NCBI GenBank assembly: GCA_017484005.1
Contig: JAFUTY010000051.1
Location: forward strand, 32,492 to 96,491
DNA from: Selenomonadaceae bacterium
GTDB lineage: Bacteria; Bacillota; Negativicutes; Selenomonadales; Selenomonadaceae
Length of the DNA: 64,000 nucleotides
Reading direction: 5' to 3'
The notes under the pieces were generated by a model that saw only the letters and a program-made list of their open reading frames with translations, did no database searches and was not told the DNA's origin. This document shows, in pieces, positions 1 through 9,557 of this stretch (position 1 is the first letter of the stretch; each line of letters opens with the position of its first letter). Both the position numbers and the translations under genes were made by a program.

Positions 1-305
1 CTGAAGATGTTCGGGAGCTCGATTGCAGTTTTCATGATCGCCGTGACTTCATCGAGATTCATGACGCTCGAGAAAATTTCTTGATCATTTTGAAAAACCA
101 TTGTGCCGTTGTCGGAAATGAAAATGAATTCATCGAGATGCTTTTCGAAAAGATTCCGAAGCGATTTGTATTGACGTCCGGAAGCTGGTGCAAAGATCAC
201 TCCGCGGCGTTTCAATTCGATCATTGTCTCTTCGAATTTCGCTGGGAGTTTGGAATTTTCATCGAGCAAAGTTCCATCCATATCGCTTAAAATGATTTTG
301 ATCAT
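1..305 (-). CDS. HAD-superfamily (Cof-type) phosphatase, N-terminal part
   Basis: The first 101 codons of a gene that runs off the left edge. The protein starts with the class HAD motif I, S-D-M-D-G-T-L-L-D at residues 7-15, whose two aspartates carry the phospho-Asp nucleophile and the general acid/base. An S-G-R motif and an I-S-D-N-G-T motif follow, as in Cof/YidA-type sugar-phosphate or flavin-phosphate phosphatases. The ATG at 305 is preceded by AGAGGTG at a normal distance. The cap domain and the C-terminal motifs lie outside the window, so the substrate cannot be judged. It is divergent from pnp. Confidence 0.85.
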   Translation of the reverse strand, partial: MIKIILSDMDGTLLDENSKLPAKFEETMIELKRRGVIFAPASGRQYKSLRNLFEKHLDEFIFISDNGTMVFQNDQEIFSSVMNLDEVTAIMKTAIELPNIF

Positions 306-436
306 TCGATTCACCTCTGAAAATTTTTTGAGATTATATCATGGATTCTGTAATTGAAAGGAAATCACTTCATTGCGTCGAATAAAATTTCTCGGAAGGA
401 AAGATTAAAAAGTTTTAGCCTAAGGAGGCAGCGCAT

Positions 437-2551
437 TTGGAAAACACATTCAGAACTTTTGAAATGGATCTCGGCGGTCGAAAGCTCGTCATTGAAAATG
501 GAAAGATGGCGAAGCAGGCTAATGGATCTGTCCTCGTTCGATATGGAGATACAGCGGTTTTAGTCTGTGCAACTGCATCGAAAGAGCCGCGCGAAGGTGC
601 AGATTTCTTCCCATTGACTGTCGATTTCGAAGAGAAAATGTATGCAGGCGGAAAAATTCCTGGAGGATTTATCAAGCGCGAGGGACGTCCTCAAGAATCA
701 GCGATTCTATGCTCGCGATTGATCGATCGTCCAATTCGTCCGCTATTCCCCGAAGGTTTTCGAAATGATGTTCATGTCATGGCGACAGTTTTATCATTCG
801 AGCCGGATAACGCTCCAGAACTTCCCGCAATGATTGGAGCATCTTGCGCGTTGGGAGTTTCAGATATTCCATTCAACGGACCAATTGCGGGAGTTCGAAT
901 CGGAAGAATCGATAAAAAATTCATCGTGAATCCAACTGAAGAGCAGCGCGACAAATCAGATCTGAATTTGACGGTTGCAGGATCGAAAGATGCTGTGATG
1001 ATGGTTGAAGCTGGTGCGAATGAATTGCCGGAAGAAGTGATTCTCGACGCGATTCTATTCGGGCATGAAGTTATCAAAACGATCGTCGAATTCCAAGAAA
1101 AGATCATCGCGGAAGTTGGCAAGGAAAAATTCGAGCCGAAACTTTCTAAACCAAATGAAGAAATTTCTCAAGCAGTTCGAGAATTTGCCGCGGAAAAAAT
1201 CAATATTGCAGTTAGAAATCCCGATAAACTTGCGCGTGAGGATGCAATCTCGGCAGTTAAAGATGAAACGTTCGAAGCTCTATCGGAAAAATTTTCAGAG
1301 GAAGAATTTCCAGATGCCTCGAAAGAAATCGCAACATGTTTTCAAAAATTATTGAAGGAAACTGTTCGTCGAATGATCTCCAAAGAAAAAATTCGTCCAG
1401 ATGGCAGAGCACTCGATGAAGTCAGACCTATCTCCTGCGAAATCGATCTTTTATCTCGGACGCATGGATCTGCACTTTTCACTCGAGGACAAACTCAAGT
1501 TTTGACACTCACAACGCTCGGCTCAATGGAAGATGAACAGATAATCGATGGACTCGCGCCGGAATATACAAAGCATTATTTACATCACTACAATTTCCCA
1601 GGATTTTCAGTTGGAGAAGCTCGCCCAGCTCGAAGTCCTGGACGCCGCGAAATTGGTCATGGAGCATTGGCTGAACGCGCATTAGTTCCAATGATTCCGT
1701 CGATCGAAGTCTTTCCATATACAATTCGACTTGTCTCGGAAGTTTTAGAATCGAACGGCTCGAGCTCCATGGCATCAGTTTGCGGATCAACTCTTTCATT
1801 GATGGCGGCGGGAGTTCCAATCAAAAAACCAGTTTCAGGCGTCGCGATGGGATTGATTTCGATTGTCGATGAAAAAAATCGCCCAACTGAATTTTCAATT
1901 CTCACCGATATTCAAGGAATGGAAGATGCGCTCGGCGATATGGATTTCAAAGTTGCAGGAACTTCCGATGGAGTCACCGCGATTCAAATGGATATCAAAG
2001 TCGCAGGAATCACTCGCGAGATTTTATCGCAAGCTCTGGCTCAAGCTAAAAAAGGTCGAGCTTTCATTCTCTCGAAAATGCTCAAAGTCATTTCTGAACC
2101 TCGCAAAGAACTTTCCAAATATGCACCGCGAGTCGAGCACATCAAAATCGCTGTTGATAAGATTCGCGAAGTCATTGGTGCGGGCGGAAAAGTTGTCAAT
2201 AAAATTATCGAGGCGACTAATACAAAGATCAAAATTGAAGATGATGGAAACATTTTTATCACCGGCGGAGAAGATGCAGATCTTCAGCTCGCGTTGAAAA
2301 TGATTGAAGAAATCACGCATGAAGTTGCAGTTGGCGAGATTTTCACGGGACATGTCACGCGTCTGATGAAATTTGGAGCATTCATCGAGATTCTTCCAGG
2401 GCGCGAGGGACTCTGTCATATTTCCCAGCTATCGAATAAACGAATCGAAAATGTTGAGGATATTGTGGAAATCGGCGACGATATTCAAGTTGAAGTCACT
2501 GAAATCGATGACAAAGGGCGAATCAATCTCAGTCATAAAAAATTTGCATAA
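437..2551 (+). CDS. pnp: Polyribonucleotide nucleotidyltransferase (PNPase)
   Basis: A 704-residue phosphorolytic 3'-5' exoribonuclease of full length. Two RNase PH-like halves are visible: the first around residues 10-230, and the second from about 315 with the conserved [14 protein letters not shown] stretch and the [11 protein letters not shown] loop. They are followed by a KH domain ([10 protein letters not shown] near residue 577) and a C-terminal S1 domain ([12 protein letters not shown]). The start is TTG at 437, 8 bases after AAGGAGG; no ATG is better placed. The enzyme acts in mRNA decay, usually in a trimer. A three-gene run with close spacing follows. Confidence 0.98.
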   Translation: MENTFRTFEMDLGGRKLVIENGKMAKQANGSVLVRYGDTAVLVCATASKEPREGADFFPLTVDFEEKMYAGGKIPGGFIKREGRPQESAILCSRLIDRPIRPLFPEGFRNDVHVMATVLSFEPDNAPELPAMIGASCALGVSDIPFNGPIAGVRIGRIDKKFIVNPTEEQRDKSDLNLTVAGSKDAVMMVEAGANELPEEVILDAILFGHEVIKTIVEFQEKIIAEVGKEKFEPKLSKPNEEISQAVREFAAEKINIAVRNPDKLAREDAISAVKDETFEALSEKFSEEEFPDASKEIATCFQKLLKETVRRMISKEKIRPDGRALDEVRPISCEIDLLSRTHGSALFTRGQTQVLTLTTLGSMEDEQIIDGLAPEYTKHYLHHYNFPGFSVGEARPARSPGRREIGHGALAERALVPMIPSIEVFPYTIRLVSEVLESNGSSSMASVCGSTLSLMAAGVPIKKPVSGVAMGLISIVDEKNRPTEFSILTDIQGMEDALGDMDFKVAGTSDGVTAIQMDIKVAGITREILSQALAQAKKGRAFILSKMLKVISEPRKELSKYAPRVEHIKIAVDKIREVIGAGGKVVNKIIEATNTKIKIEDDGNIFITGGEDADLQLALKMIEEITHEVAVGEIFTGHVTRLMKFGAFIEILPGREGLCHISQLSNKRIENVEDIVEIGDDIQVEVTEIDDKGRINLSHKKFA

Positions 2552-2570
2552 TAAATTGGAGGCGCAATTC

Positions 2571-2942
2571 ATGTCCAATAGCGTCATTGAACGTTTCAAA
2601 ACAATCTCTGCTAATGGAAAATTCGGCGATCAAATGCTCGATGCACAGATGAAATATGATGTGCTCGCGGCGATTCATTCGATGGAGGAGCTCGAATCAG
2701 TTATCAATGCACTTGATGCTCATGCGAAAAAGCGTGAATCACTTCGCAAAAAACTCGTCACGAATGCTCAAGCTGCGCTCGGAAATTTAATCGATTTGGA
2801 AGAATGGAAAATTTCAGATGTCGATGCAGCTCTCAAAGTTTTGAATTCATGCCGCAACGAGATGGCTCGAATCGAAGGTGAGGAGACAACTGAAAAAGTC
2901 TTCCGCAAACTCGTTGTCGATGGAATTTCCGCTGGAAGATGA
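2571..2942 (+). CDS. Small helical protein of unknown function
   Basis: A 123-residue protein I do not recognise. The ATG at 2571 follows GGAGG by a normal gap; the reading frame is open further upstream inside pnp, but no ribosome site supports an earlier start. The sequence is rich in Lys, Glu, Ala and Leu, has no Cys, no signal peptide and no membrane segment, and is probably all helix. It starts 19 bases after pnp and overlaps the next gene by 4 bases (ATGA), so the genes are likely co-transcribed and translationally coupled. Confidence 0.7.
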   Translation: MSNSVIERFKTISANGKFGDQMLDAQMKYDVLAAIHSMEELESVINALDAHAKKRESLRKKLVTNAQAALGNLIDLEEWKISDVDAALKVLNSCRNEMARIEGEETTEKVFRKLVVDGISAGR

Positions 2943-3412
2943 GAAGATCACGTCAAAAACTTCCGCTCGAGGATTGTTTAGAAATTCTCAAACGCGGGAG
3001 TCATGGAATTCTTGCGTTGAATGGAGAAATTTTTCCATATGCAGTTCCGTTGAGTTTTGTACTTGACGAATCGGGATCAAAGATCTATTTTCATTGCGCA
3101 CTCGAGGGATTCAAGCTCGATTTGATCCGGCAAAATTCGCATGCATCGTTTTGCGTTGTGGATTGCGACGAAGTGATCGAAGAAAAATTCACGACGAAAT
3201 ATCGATCTGTGATTTGCTTTGGAAAAATTCGATTCGCCGATGATTCTGAAAAGCATCTCGGATTAGAATTGCTCGGAAAGAAATATTCGCCGAGTGTCGA
3301 TGAAAAATCTCTCGATGCAGAAATAGATCGCGGATTCGATAGATGTCTCGTGCCGATTTTTGAAATTGAAAATCTCACGGGCAAGCAGGCTATCGAATTT
3401 CTCAAGGAGTGA
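2939..3412 (+). CDS. Pyridoxamine 5'-phosphate oxidase-like (NimA-type) flavoprotein
   Basis: A 157-residue protein with the split-barrel flavin-binding fold of the PPOX/NimA group. An early G-I-L-A-L-N-G stretch is followed by Y-A-V-P-L-S-F and Y-F-H-C-A, the FMN-contacting strands of this family. Members reduce or bind small molecules; some have been linked to nitroimidazole resistance. The substrate is not evident here. The ATG overlaps the stop of the preceding gene in an ATGA arrangement. Function is from family resemblance only. Confidence 0.75.
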   Translation: MRRSRQKLPLEDCLEILKRGSHGILALNGEIFPYAVPLSFVLDESGSKIYFHCALEGFKLDLIRQNSHASFCVVDCDEVIEEKFTTKYRSVICFGKIRFADDSEKHLGLELLGKKYSPSVDEKSLDAEIDRGFDRCLVPIFEIENLTGKQAIEFLKE

Positions 3413-3424
3413 ATCGCTGTATCG

Positions 3425-3817
3425 ATGGAAAATTCTCTGTTGAAACATCTATCCGGTTTGCATGGAATGGTTGATAGAAATCTCGTCGCGTTTATCGTTG
3501 GAGATGTAGATTTGGCGCGTCGAATTTCAAATCTCTCGCAAAGTCCAACAGTTCTTCTTGAAGTTGAAGATGAATTTGATTCAGATAAACTTGCCGAAGA
3601 TATTCGAAAAGTTCGCCGCGATGAAGATGATGCGATTGTGATTGTCGCAGGAAATCGATTGCTCGATGATTCATTCATTCGAGCTTTTGCAGATTACACA
3701 TTGGCAATCAATTCGGAAGAAGAATCGCGAGCTGATGAAACATGGCGTCGAATCGACAATGGATTCGAGTTTGTATCGAAAACTGAAAATCGAAATTTCC
3801 TTGACAGTGATTTCTGA
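3425..3817 (+). CDS. Hypothetical acidic protein
   Basis: A 130-residue protein I do not recognise. It lies 12 bases after the PPOX-like gene and is the last gene before the tRNA. It is rich in Asp and Glu, has no Cys and no membrane segment. Short hydrophobic strands (A-F-I-V-G-D-V and A-I-V-I-V-A-G) suggest an alpha/beta fold. The start codon ATG lies soon after a weak purine-rich stretch, so the exact start is less certain than the frame. Confidence 0.6.
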   Translation: MENSLLKHLSGLHGMVDRNLVAFIVGDVDLARRISNLSQSPTVLLEVEDEFDSDKLAEDIRKVRRDEDDAIVIVAGNRLLDDSFIRAFADYTLAINSEEESRADETWRRIDNGFEFVSKTENRNFLDSDF

Positions 3818-3853
3818 ATCGATATAATTCCCGAGGTCAGACTTTTACTTTTA

Positions 3854-3929
<76 letters not shown>

Positions 3930-3946
3930 TTTTTTTGAAATAACAA

Positions 3947-3986
3947 AGAGATCCCTTCCGAAAAAATCGGGAGGGATCTTTTCTTA
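3947..3986 (+). terminator. Rho-independent terminator after tRNA-Lys
   Basis: A 13-bp stem starting AGATCCC and closing with GGGATCT, a six-A loop and a T-rich tail. It ends the tRNA transcript. Confidence 0.9.
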
Positions 3987-4021
3987 TTTGTGACTAAAAA
4001 TTTCTCACAACTTCTATTTTC

Positions 4022-4050
4022 TTGCGAGTCAATTTCCCTTGCGATAAAAT
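4022..4050 (+). promoter_or_regulatory. Sigma-A-type promoter for the activase gene
   Basis: TTGCGA at 4022-4027 and TAAAAT at 4045-4050 are separated by exactly 17 bases. The expected start point is about 25 bases before the AAAGGGGG ribosome site of the gene at 4082. Confidence 0.7.
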
Positions 4051-4081
4051 CTCAACATAATTTTTCAAAGGGGGAATTCCC

Positions 4082-7000
4082 TTGAGTCTTTTAAATCTCA
4101 CCGAGTCAGATTCCGATTGGCGCGTCGGAATCGATATCGGTTCAACGACGATCAAACTCGTCGTGCTCGATAAAGAGAAAAATCTGATCTACAAAAATTA
4201 CGCTCGACATTTTTCTGAAATCAGTCGATCTCTATCAGAAAATATTTCTACGCTCAAAGAAATCGTCGGGCAAAAAAAATTCTCACTAGCTCTGACAGGT
4301 TCAGCCGGCATGGGAATCGCGCAGAAAATTGGACTTCCATTCGTTCAAGAGGTTATCGCATGTGCATCGGCAGTCAAATCGCTTATTCCTCAAACCGATA
4401 CAGTTGTCGAACTCGGCGGCGAGGATGCAAAGATCACATATTTCGGTGACGCGCCGGAACAAAGAATGAATGGAGTTTGCGCCGGAGGAACTGGATCTTT
4501 CATCGATCACATGGCGGCTTTGTTATCGACTGACGCGCCAGGTCTTAACAAGCTCGCAGAAGTTGGAAAGCGAATCTATACAATCGCGAGCCGATGTGGA
4601 GTTTTTGCCAAGACTGACATTCAAGCGTTGATGAATGACGGTGCGGAAAAAGCTGATATCGCAAAATCGATCTTTCAAGCTGTCGTGAATCAGACGATTG
4701 GAAATCTCGCGCAAGGTCGTCCGATTTCTGGAAAAGTTGCATTCTTGGGAGGACCTCTGCATTTTCTTCCGGAACTCAAAAAGCGATTCATCGAAACTCT
4801 CAAATTGGATTCAGATCATGTTGTCGAAGTCAAAGATGGAAATTTTTTCGTCGCGATGGGAGCAGCATTATCTGATGAAGCCAAAGATCTCGAAGTGAAA
4901 GATCTCGAGGCGTCAATCGAAAAATCGAATCGCGAATCCTCGAAGGAAACTCGATCTGCAGATTTCACTTTGTTTGAAACTCCAGAGGAGCTCGATGAAT
5001 TCAAAGCTCGACACTCAAAATCGAAAGTCAAACGCGGATCGCTCAAAAATTATCGAGGCAAAATTTTCGTCGGAATCGATGCAGGATCTACAACGACAAA
5101 ATTAGTCGCAATCGGAAATCAAAAAGAGATCCTCTACACTTCATACGGAAGCAATCAAGGATCTCCCCTCAAAACGATTGTCGCCGAACTCAAAAAATTT
5201 TATGAATCGATTCCGCCCGAATCTCAAATCTCGAGCGTTTTCACGACTGGATATGGCGAATCATTGATCAAAGCGGCTCTCCATGCTGACGGAAGTGAGG
5301 TTGAGACGTTCGCACATCTTCGCGCGGCGCAGGAATTCTGTCCAGATGTCTCATTCGTTTTGGATATCGGCGGGCAGGATATGAAATGTTTCTTCGTTCA
5401 AAATGGAACGATTGGAAATATCACTTTGAACGAGGCATGTTCGGCGGGATGTGGATCTTTCATCGAAAATTTTGCGCAGGGATTGCATATGACTGCCGGC
5501 GAATTTGCTCAAAAAGCTCTCGAATCCAAATCGCCAGTTGATCTTGGAACGCGATGCACAGTTTTCATGAATTCGAAAGTTAAGCAGGCTCAAAAAGAAG
5601 GTGCGAGCGTTGCAGATATCTCGGCAGGTATCGCGCTGTCAATTATCAAAAATGCATTGTTCAAAGTCATGCAGCTCAAAGATGTTTCGAAACTCGGCGC
5701 GAATGTTGTAGTTCAAGGCGGAACTTTTTACAACGATGCAGTTTTGCGATCCATGGAAAAAATTCTGAATCGCGAAGTCATTCGTCCAGATATCGCAGGA
5801 CTGATGGGAGCTTATGGCGCGGCAATTCTTGCATTGGAATCAGGAATCGAAGAATCGAGTTTGATTTCTCCAGCGGATCTAGAAAATTTTTCAGTGACAA
5901 CGAAATCTCATCGATGCAACGGCTGTGGAAATAAATGTTTGATAACTACTCAAATTTTTTCAGACGGTCGGAAATTTTTCACTGGAAATCGATGCGAACG
6001 AGGAATCGGTGCTAAAAAAATCGATCGCGATCTCGAAACTCCAAATCTATTTTCTTACAAATATAAACGCGTTTTCGATTATCAGCCGCTCGAAAATCCA
6101 ACGCGAGGATCGATTGGAATTCCTCGAACTTTGAATCTTTACGAGGAATATCCATTCTGGTTTACATTTTTTACTAAGTTAGGATTTCGAGTCGAGCTAT
6201 CGAGCAAATCGACGGCGGAGATCTATTTCAAAGGCATGGCAACAGTTCCGAGCGATTCACTATGTTATCCAGCAAAATTAGCGCATGGACATGTCATGGA
6301 TTTGATCGAGCGCGGAATCACTCGAATTTTTTATCCATGCGAGCCTTACAATTTTCCAAACGATCCAAAGTCAGACGACAATCATTTCAACTGTCCAATC
6401 GTTGCATCGTATGCTGAAAACATTCGCGGCAACATGGATATCATTCGCGAAAAAAAGATTCAATTCATACAGCCATTTCTTCCAATCGCGTCGCAAAAAA
6501 GACTCTCGGAAAGAATTTTCGAGGAGTTTCAAAAATCATTTCCGAAGGAAAAAATCTCGAAGTCAGAAATCATTGACGCAATTCAATCAGCGTATCAAGA
6601 ATTGGAGAATTATCGTCGCGACGTCAGAAAATATGGCGAGAAGATTTTGGAGAGAATCGAAAAGACTGGTGAACATGCGATCGTTTTAGTCGGCAGACCA
6701 TATCACATCGATCCAGAAATCAATCATGGAATTCCAGAAATGATCCAGTCATACAACCTGCCAATAATTTCGGAAGATGCGCTGTATCATCTGCCAACGC
6801 GTGAGAATCGTCTGCACATCGTGAATCAGTGGAGTTATCATGCGAGACTCTATCACGCGGCGCAATTTGTTTCCGAACGAAAAAATTTGACACTGATTCA
6901 GCTTTCATCATTCGGCTGCGGGCTCGATGCAATAACAGTTGAACAAGTCAAATCGATTCTCGAGTCGCACCAGAAAATTTATACAATGATCAAACTCGAT

Positions 7001-8353
7001 GAAGTTTCGAATCTCGGCGCGGCAAAAATTCGAATTCGATCTCTGATGGCAGCTTTGTCACGTCGCGAAGAAATTCCGTATCAAAATTCAAAACTGATTG
7101 AGCGTCCTCGATTCACGGAGGATTGTAAAAAGACTCACACGATTCTCGCGCCGCAAATGGCTCCAATTCATTTTGAACTCGTCGAAACTGTTTTGCGAAA
7201 GTATGATTATAATGTAGTGATTCCGAGCATGCCCGATCGGGCGGCAATCGATCTTGGTTTGCGATATGTCAACAATGATATGTGTTATCCGGCGATTGTT
7301 GTCATTGGTCAATTGATCTCCGCACTGAAATCTGGAAAATGTGATCCGGATCACACATCGATCGTTTTGTTTCAAACCTGCGGCGCATGTCGAGCGACAA
7401 ATTACATTTCAGTTTTGCGGCAGGCGTTGAAATTCGCAGGATTCCCTCAAGTTCCAGTCTTTGCATGTTATGGATTGCCCGATGAAACTGATGCCTTCGA
7501 TTTGAGTCGCGACTGTCTAATCGATGCGATAAAGGCGAGCGTTTATGGCGATCTTTTAATGAATGTAAAAAATCGAATCGAGCCGTATGAAATTGAGCGA
7601 GGATCGACTGAAAAACTCTATCGAATTTGGATGGATCGCGCGAAAAAAGATCTGATCGATGGAAATTATTTCTCTTATAGAAAAAATGTTCGGGAAATCG
7701 TTCGTGATTTTGAAAAACTTCCGATAAATCATGTGAGCAAGCCGAAAGTTGGGATTGTCGGGGAAATTCTGGTGAAGTATCATCCTGTCGCGAATAATGA
7801 CATCGAAAAAATTCTGATTCGCGAGGGAGCGGAAGTCGTCATGCCGGAGTTTGTCGATTTCTTCCTCTACAGCGCGTATGATTCAATCGCTAAAAGACAG
7901 TTGCTCGATGGAACTCGGAAGGAAAAATTCTTCGGGCAGATTTTTATCAAAGTGATAGAATTTTTCCGCTCGCCAATGAAAAAAGCTCTCGAAAAATCAA
8001 ATCGATTCCGCGCACCAAAATCGATTTATGAAACCGCTGAACTTGCATCGCGTCATGTGAGTGTTGGAAACATGGCGGGAGAGGGCTGGTTTTTGACTGG
8101 CGAAATGGTCAAATTGATCGAAGAAGGAGTTCCAAATGTGATCTGTCTGCAGCCGTTTGGATGTCTGCCGAATCACATCACTGGCAAGGGAGTTTTGCAT
8201 TCGCTCCGAGAATCATATCCCGGCTCGAATTTCGTCGCGATTGATTGCGATGCCGGCGCGTCTGAAGTCAATCAACTCAATCGAATCAAATTAATGCTTG
8301 CCGTCGCGAAGGAGAATCTGGAAGTCAAAGGGGAAATTCAAAATGCAAGTTAA
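4082..8353 (+). CDS. Giant 2-hydroxyacyl-CoA dehydratase activase (BadF/HgdC plus DUF2229 type)
   Basis: A 1423-residue protein. Two BadF/BadG/HgdC ATPase modules occur in tandem: the first opens with G-I-D-I-G-S-T-T-I-K near residue 17, the second with G-I-D-A-G-S-T-T-T-K near residue 332. Each has a G-G-E/Q-D motif and a Cys-containing G-G-T/C-G-S-F-I motif that holds the bridging 4Fe-4S cluster in HgdC. A C-N-G-C-G-N-K-C segment follows, then a DUF2229/HgdB-like region to the end with several conserved Cys (D-M-C-Y-P-A, T-C-G-A-C-R). HgdC proteins use ATP to inject an electron into a dehydratase. This long fused form is common in Bacillota and its exact partner is not known to me. Start TTG at 4082, after AAAGGGGG. 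Confidence 0.9.
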   Translation: MSLLNLTESDSDWRVGIDIGSTTIKLVVLDKEKNLIYKNYARHFSEISRSLSENISTLKEIVGQKKFSLALTGSAGMGIAQKIGLPFVQEVIACASAVKSLIPQTDTVVELGGEDAKITYFGDAPEQRMNGVCAGGTGSFIDHMAALLSTDAPGLNKLAEVGKRIYTIASRCGVFAKTDIQALMNDGAEKADIAKSIFQAVVNQTIGNLAQGRPISGKVAFLGGPLHFLPELKKRFIETLKLDSDHVVEVKDGNFFVAMGAALSDEAKDLEVKDLEASIEKSNRESSKETRSADFTLFETPEELDEFKARHSKSKVKRGSLKNYRGKIFVGIDAGSTTTKLVAIGNQKEILYTSYGSNQGSPLKTIVAELKKFYESIPPESQISSVFTTGYGESLIKAALHADGSEVETFAHLRAAQEFCPDVSFVLDIGGQDMKCFFVQNGTIGNITLNEACSAGCGSFIENFAQGLHMTAGEFAQKALESKSPVDLGTRCTVFMNSKVKQAQKEGASVADISAGIALSIIKNALFKVMQLKDVSKLGANVVVQGGTFYNDAVLRSMEKILNREVIRPDIAGLMGAYGAAILALESGIEESSLISPADLENFSVTTKSHRCNGCGNKCLITTQIFSDGRKFFTGNRCERGIGAKKIDRDLETPNLFSYKYKRVFDYQPLENPTRGSIGIPRTLNLYEEYPFWFTFFTKLGFRVELSSKSTAEIYFKGMATVPSDSLCYPAKLAHGHVMDLIERGITRIFYPCEPYNFPNDPKSDDNHFNCPIVASYAENIRGNMDIIREKKIQFIQPFLPIASQKRLSERIFEEFQKSFPKEKISKSEIIDAIQSAYQELENYRRDVRKYGEKILERIEKTGEHAIVLVGRPYHIDPEINHGIPEMIQSYNLPIISEDALYHLPTRENRLHIVNQWSYHARLYHAAQFVSERKNLTLIQLSSFGCGLDAITVEQVKSILESHQKIYTMIKLDEVSNLGAAKIRIRSLMAALSRREEIPYQNSKLIERPRFTEDCKKTHTILAPQMAPIHFELVETVLRKYDYNVVIPSMPDRAAIDLGLRYVNNDMCYPAIVVIGQLISALKSGKCDPDHTSIVLFQTCGACRATNYISVLRQALKFAGFPQVPVFACYGLPDETDAFDLSRDCLIDAIKASVYGDLLMNVKNRIEPYEIERGSTEKLYRIWMDRAKKDLIDGNYFSYRKNVREIVRDFEKLPINHVSKPKVGIVGEILVKYHPVANNDIEKILIREGAEVVMPEFVDFFLYSAYDSIAKRQLLDGTRKEKFFGQIFIKVIEFFRSPMKKALEKSNRFRAPKSIYETAELASRHVSVGNMAGEGWFLTGEMVKLIEEGVPNVICLQPFGCLPNHITGKGVLHSLRESYPGSNFVAIDCDAGASEVNQLNRIKLMLAVAKENLEVKGEIQNAS

Positions 8354-8855
8354 AATTTCTGAGGGATTCGTGCGCCAGCAAATTCGAAACGCTGCAAGAC
8401 TCGGCTCGAATTCTGAACCAATTTTCTGTTTCTCTCCAAAAAATTCAATCGAGCCGCCCGCCGATGAAAAAATTCTCGGGCAATGGCTTCTCGATCTCAC
8501 GGAAACAGATTTCGATTCCGCCAAGAGAATGCTCGAGCGTCTCAAGCTGTTCAGACCGACGATCATTTGCGGCTCAGAAGATGAAATTGTGAATCTCGCG
8601 CGAATTTGGAAACTCAACGCTGACAATTCTCGACGCGCGGCGATAAATGTTGCGCATGACACTGGCGGAGCTGTTGCGATGAAACTCGACGAGGACAAAA
8701 ATCTCGTGACAGATGGAAACATCATCGCGATTATCGGCGGCTCTTCTCGCGACTTCGAAAAAATCGCTCGATATGCTTCCGCGACAACTCCATTAATCGC
8801 TGCATTGATAATTTTCGACGATTCAAATTTGACTCTCGAAATCGCTGGACAGTAA
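8343..8855 (+). CDS. Hypothetical protein coupled to the activase gene
   Basis: A 170-residue protein I do not recognise. The ATG at 8343 lies inside the end of the activase gene, with AGGGGAAA just before it, so translation is likely coupled. No membrane segment is seen. The second half holds alternating hydrophobic strands and a G-G-S-S turn (A-I-I-G-G-S-S-R), suggesting an alpha/beta fold. It overlaps the next gene by one base (TAATG). Confidence 0.65.
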   Translation: MQVKISEGFVRQQIRNAARLGSNSEPIFCFSPKNSIEPPADEKILGQWLLDLTETDFDSAKRMLERLKLFRPTIICGSEDEIVNLARIWKLNADNSRRAAINVAHDTGGAVAMKLDEDKNLVTDGNIIAIIGGSSRDFEKIARYASATTPLIAALIIFDDSNLTLEIAGQ

Positions 8856-9472
8856 TGAAAGATTTTCAAACGATCGATGGATTTTCCGAGGCGAATTTTG
8901 AAATCAAGCGATCGAAATTCATCTCTCACGCCGAACATGTTGAATCGGAAGATCAAGCTCGCGAAATTTTACAATCGATCAAGAAAAAGTTTTTCGATGC
9001 GCGTCACAATTGTTCAGCATGGATTCTCGATGATCAAAAAATGAAATTCAATGATGATGGTGAGCCGGGCGGAACTGCTGGAAAACCGATTCTCGAATCG
9101 ATCAAAGAGAAAAAATTGATTCAAGTGATAGTAGTTGTCACGCGATATTTTGGAGGAATCAAACTCGGCACGGGAGGATTAGTCAGAGCGTATCATCATG
9201 CCGCAACTCTCGCGCTTGATTCTGCAAAACTTTTGACAGTGAAATCGATGTTGAAATTGCGAATCGAGATTGATTATCCAATGTTCAATTCGGTCGAGCG
9301 ATTCATTCGTCAGAAAAATTTTCCAATCGAATCGGTGAAATATGAGGCGAATGTTTCAATCGAAGTTTTGATTCCGCCGGATGAAAAAGATCGATTCATT
9401 GAAAATTTAACAGAGATCACTTCTGCGAAATTCAAACTCGAAATCCTCGATGAACTTTTCCATTCTGAATAG
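8855..9472 (+). CDS. YigZ/IMPACT family protein
   Basis: A 205-residue protein of usual length for the family. The hallmark stretch K-F-N-D-D-G-E-P-G-G-T-A-G-K-P sits near residues 66-80, followed by V-V-V-T-R-Y-F-G-G-I-K-L-G-T-G-G-L-V-R-A-Y. The N-terminal half is the UPF0029/IMPACT domain and the C-terminal half is a DUF1949-like ferredoxin fold. The biochemical role is not settled; relatives are linked to translation control. The ATG overlaps the preceding stop in TAATG, so the gene is coupled to its upstream neighbour. Confidence 0.92.
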   Translation: MKDFQTIDGFSEANFEIKRSKFISHAEHVESEDQAREILQSIKKKFFDARHNCSAWILDDQKMKFNDDGEPGGTAGKPILESIKEKKLIQVIVVVTRYFGGIKLGTGGLVRAYHHAATLALDSAKLLTVKSMLKLRIEIDYPMFNSVERFIRQKNFPIESVKYEANVSIEVLIPPDEKDRFIENLTEITSAKFKLEILDELFHSE

Positions 9473-9513
9473 AAAAAGATCCGAATCTCACAACGAGGTT
9501 CGGATCTCTTTTT
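9473..9513 (+). terminator. Rho-independent terminator after the YigZ-like gene
   Basis: AAAAAGATCCGAATCTC pairs with GAGGTTCGGATCT, then a T5 tail. It starts right at the stop codon of the upstream gene and closes the activase operon. Confidence 0.9.
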
Positions 9514-9557
9514 AATTTGTGATAAGATATCTAAAAATTTTTTTGGAGTGATCAATC

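Noticed and set aside
81..290. A 69-codon plus-strand frame
   Set aside because: It is antisense to the HAD phosphatase gene, whose motif I and ribosome site are clear on the minus strand.
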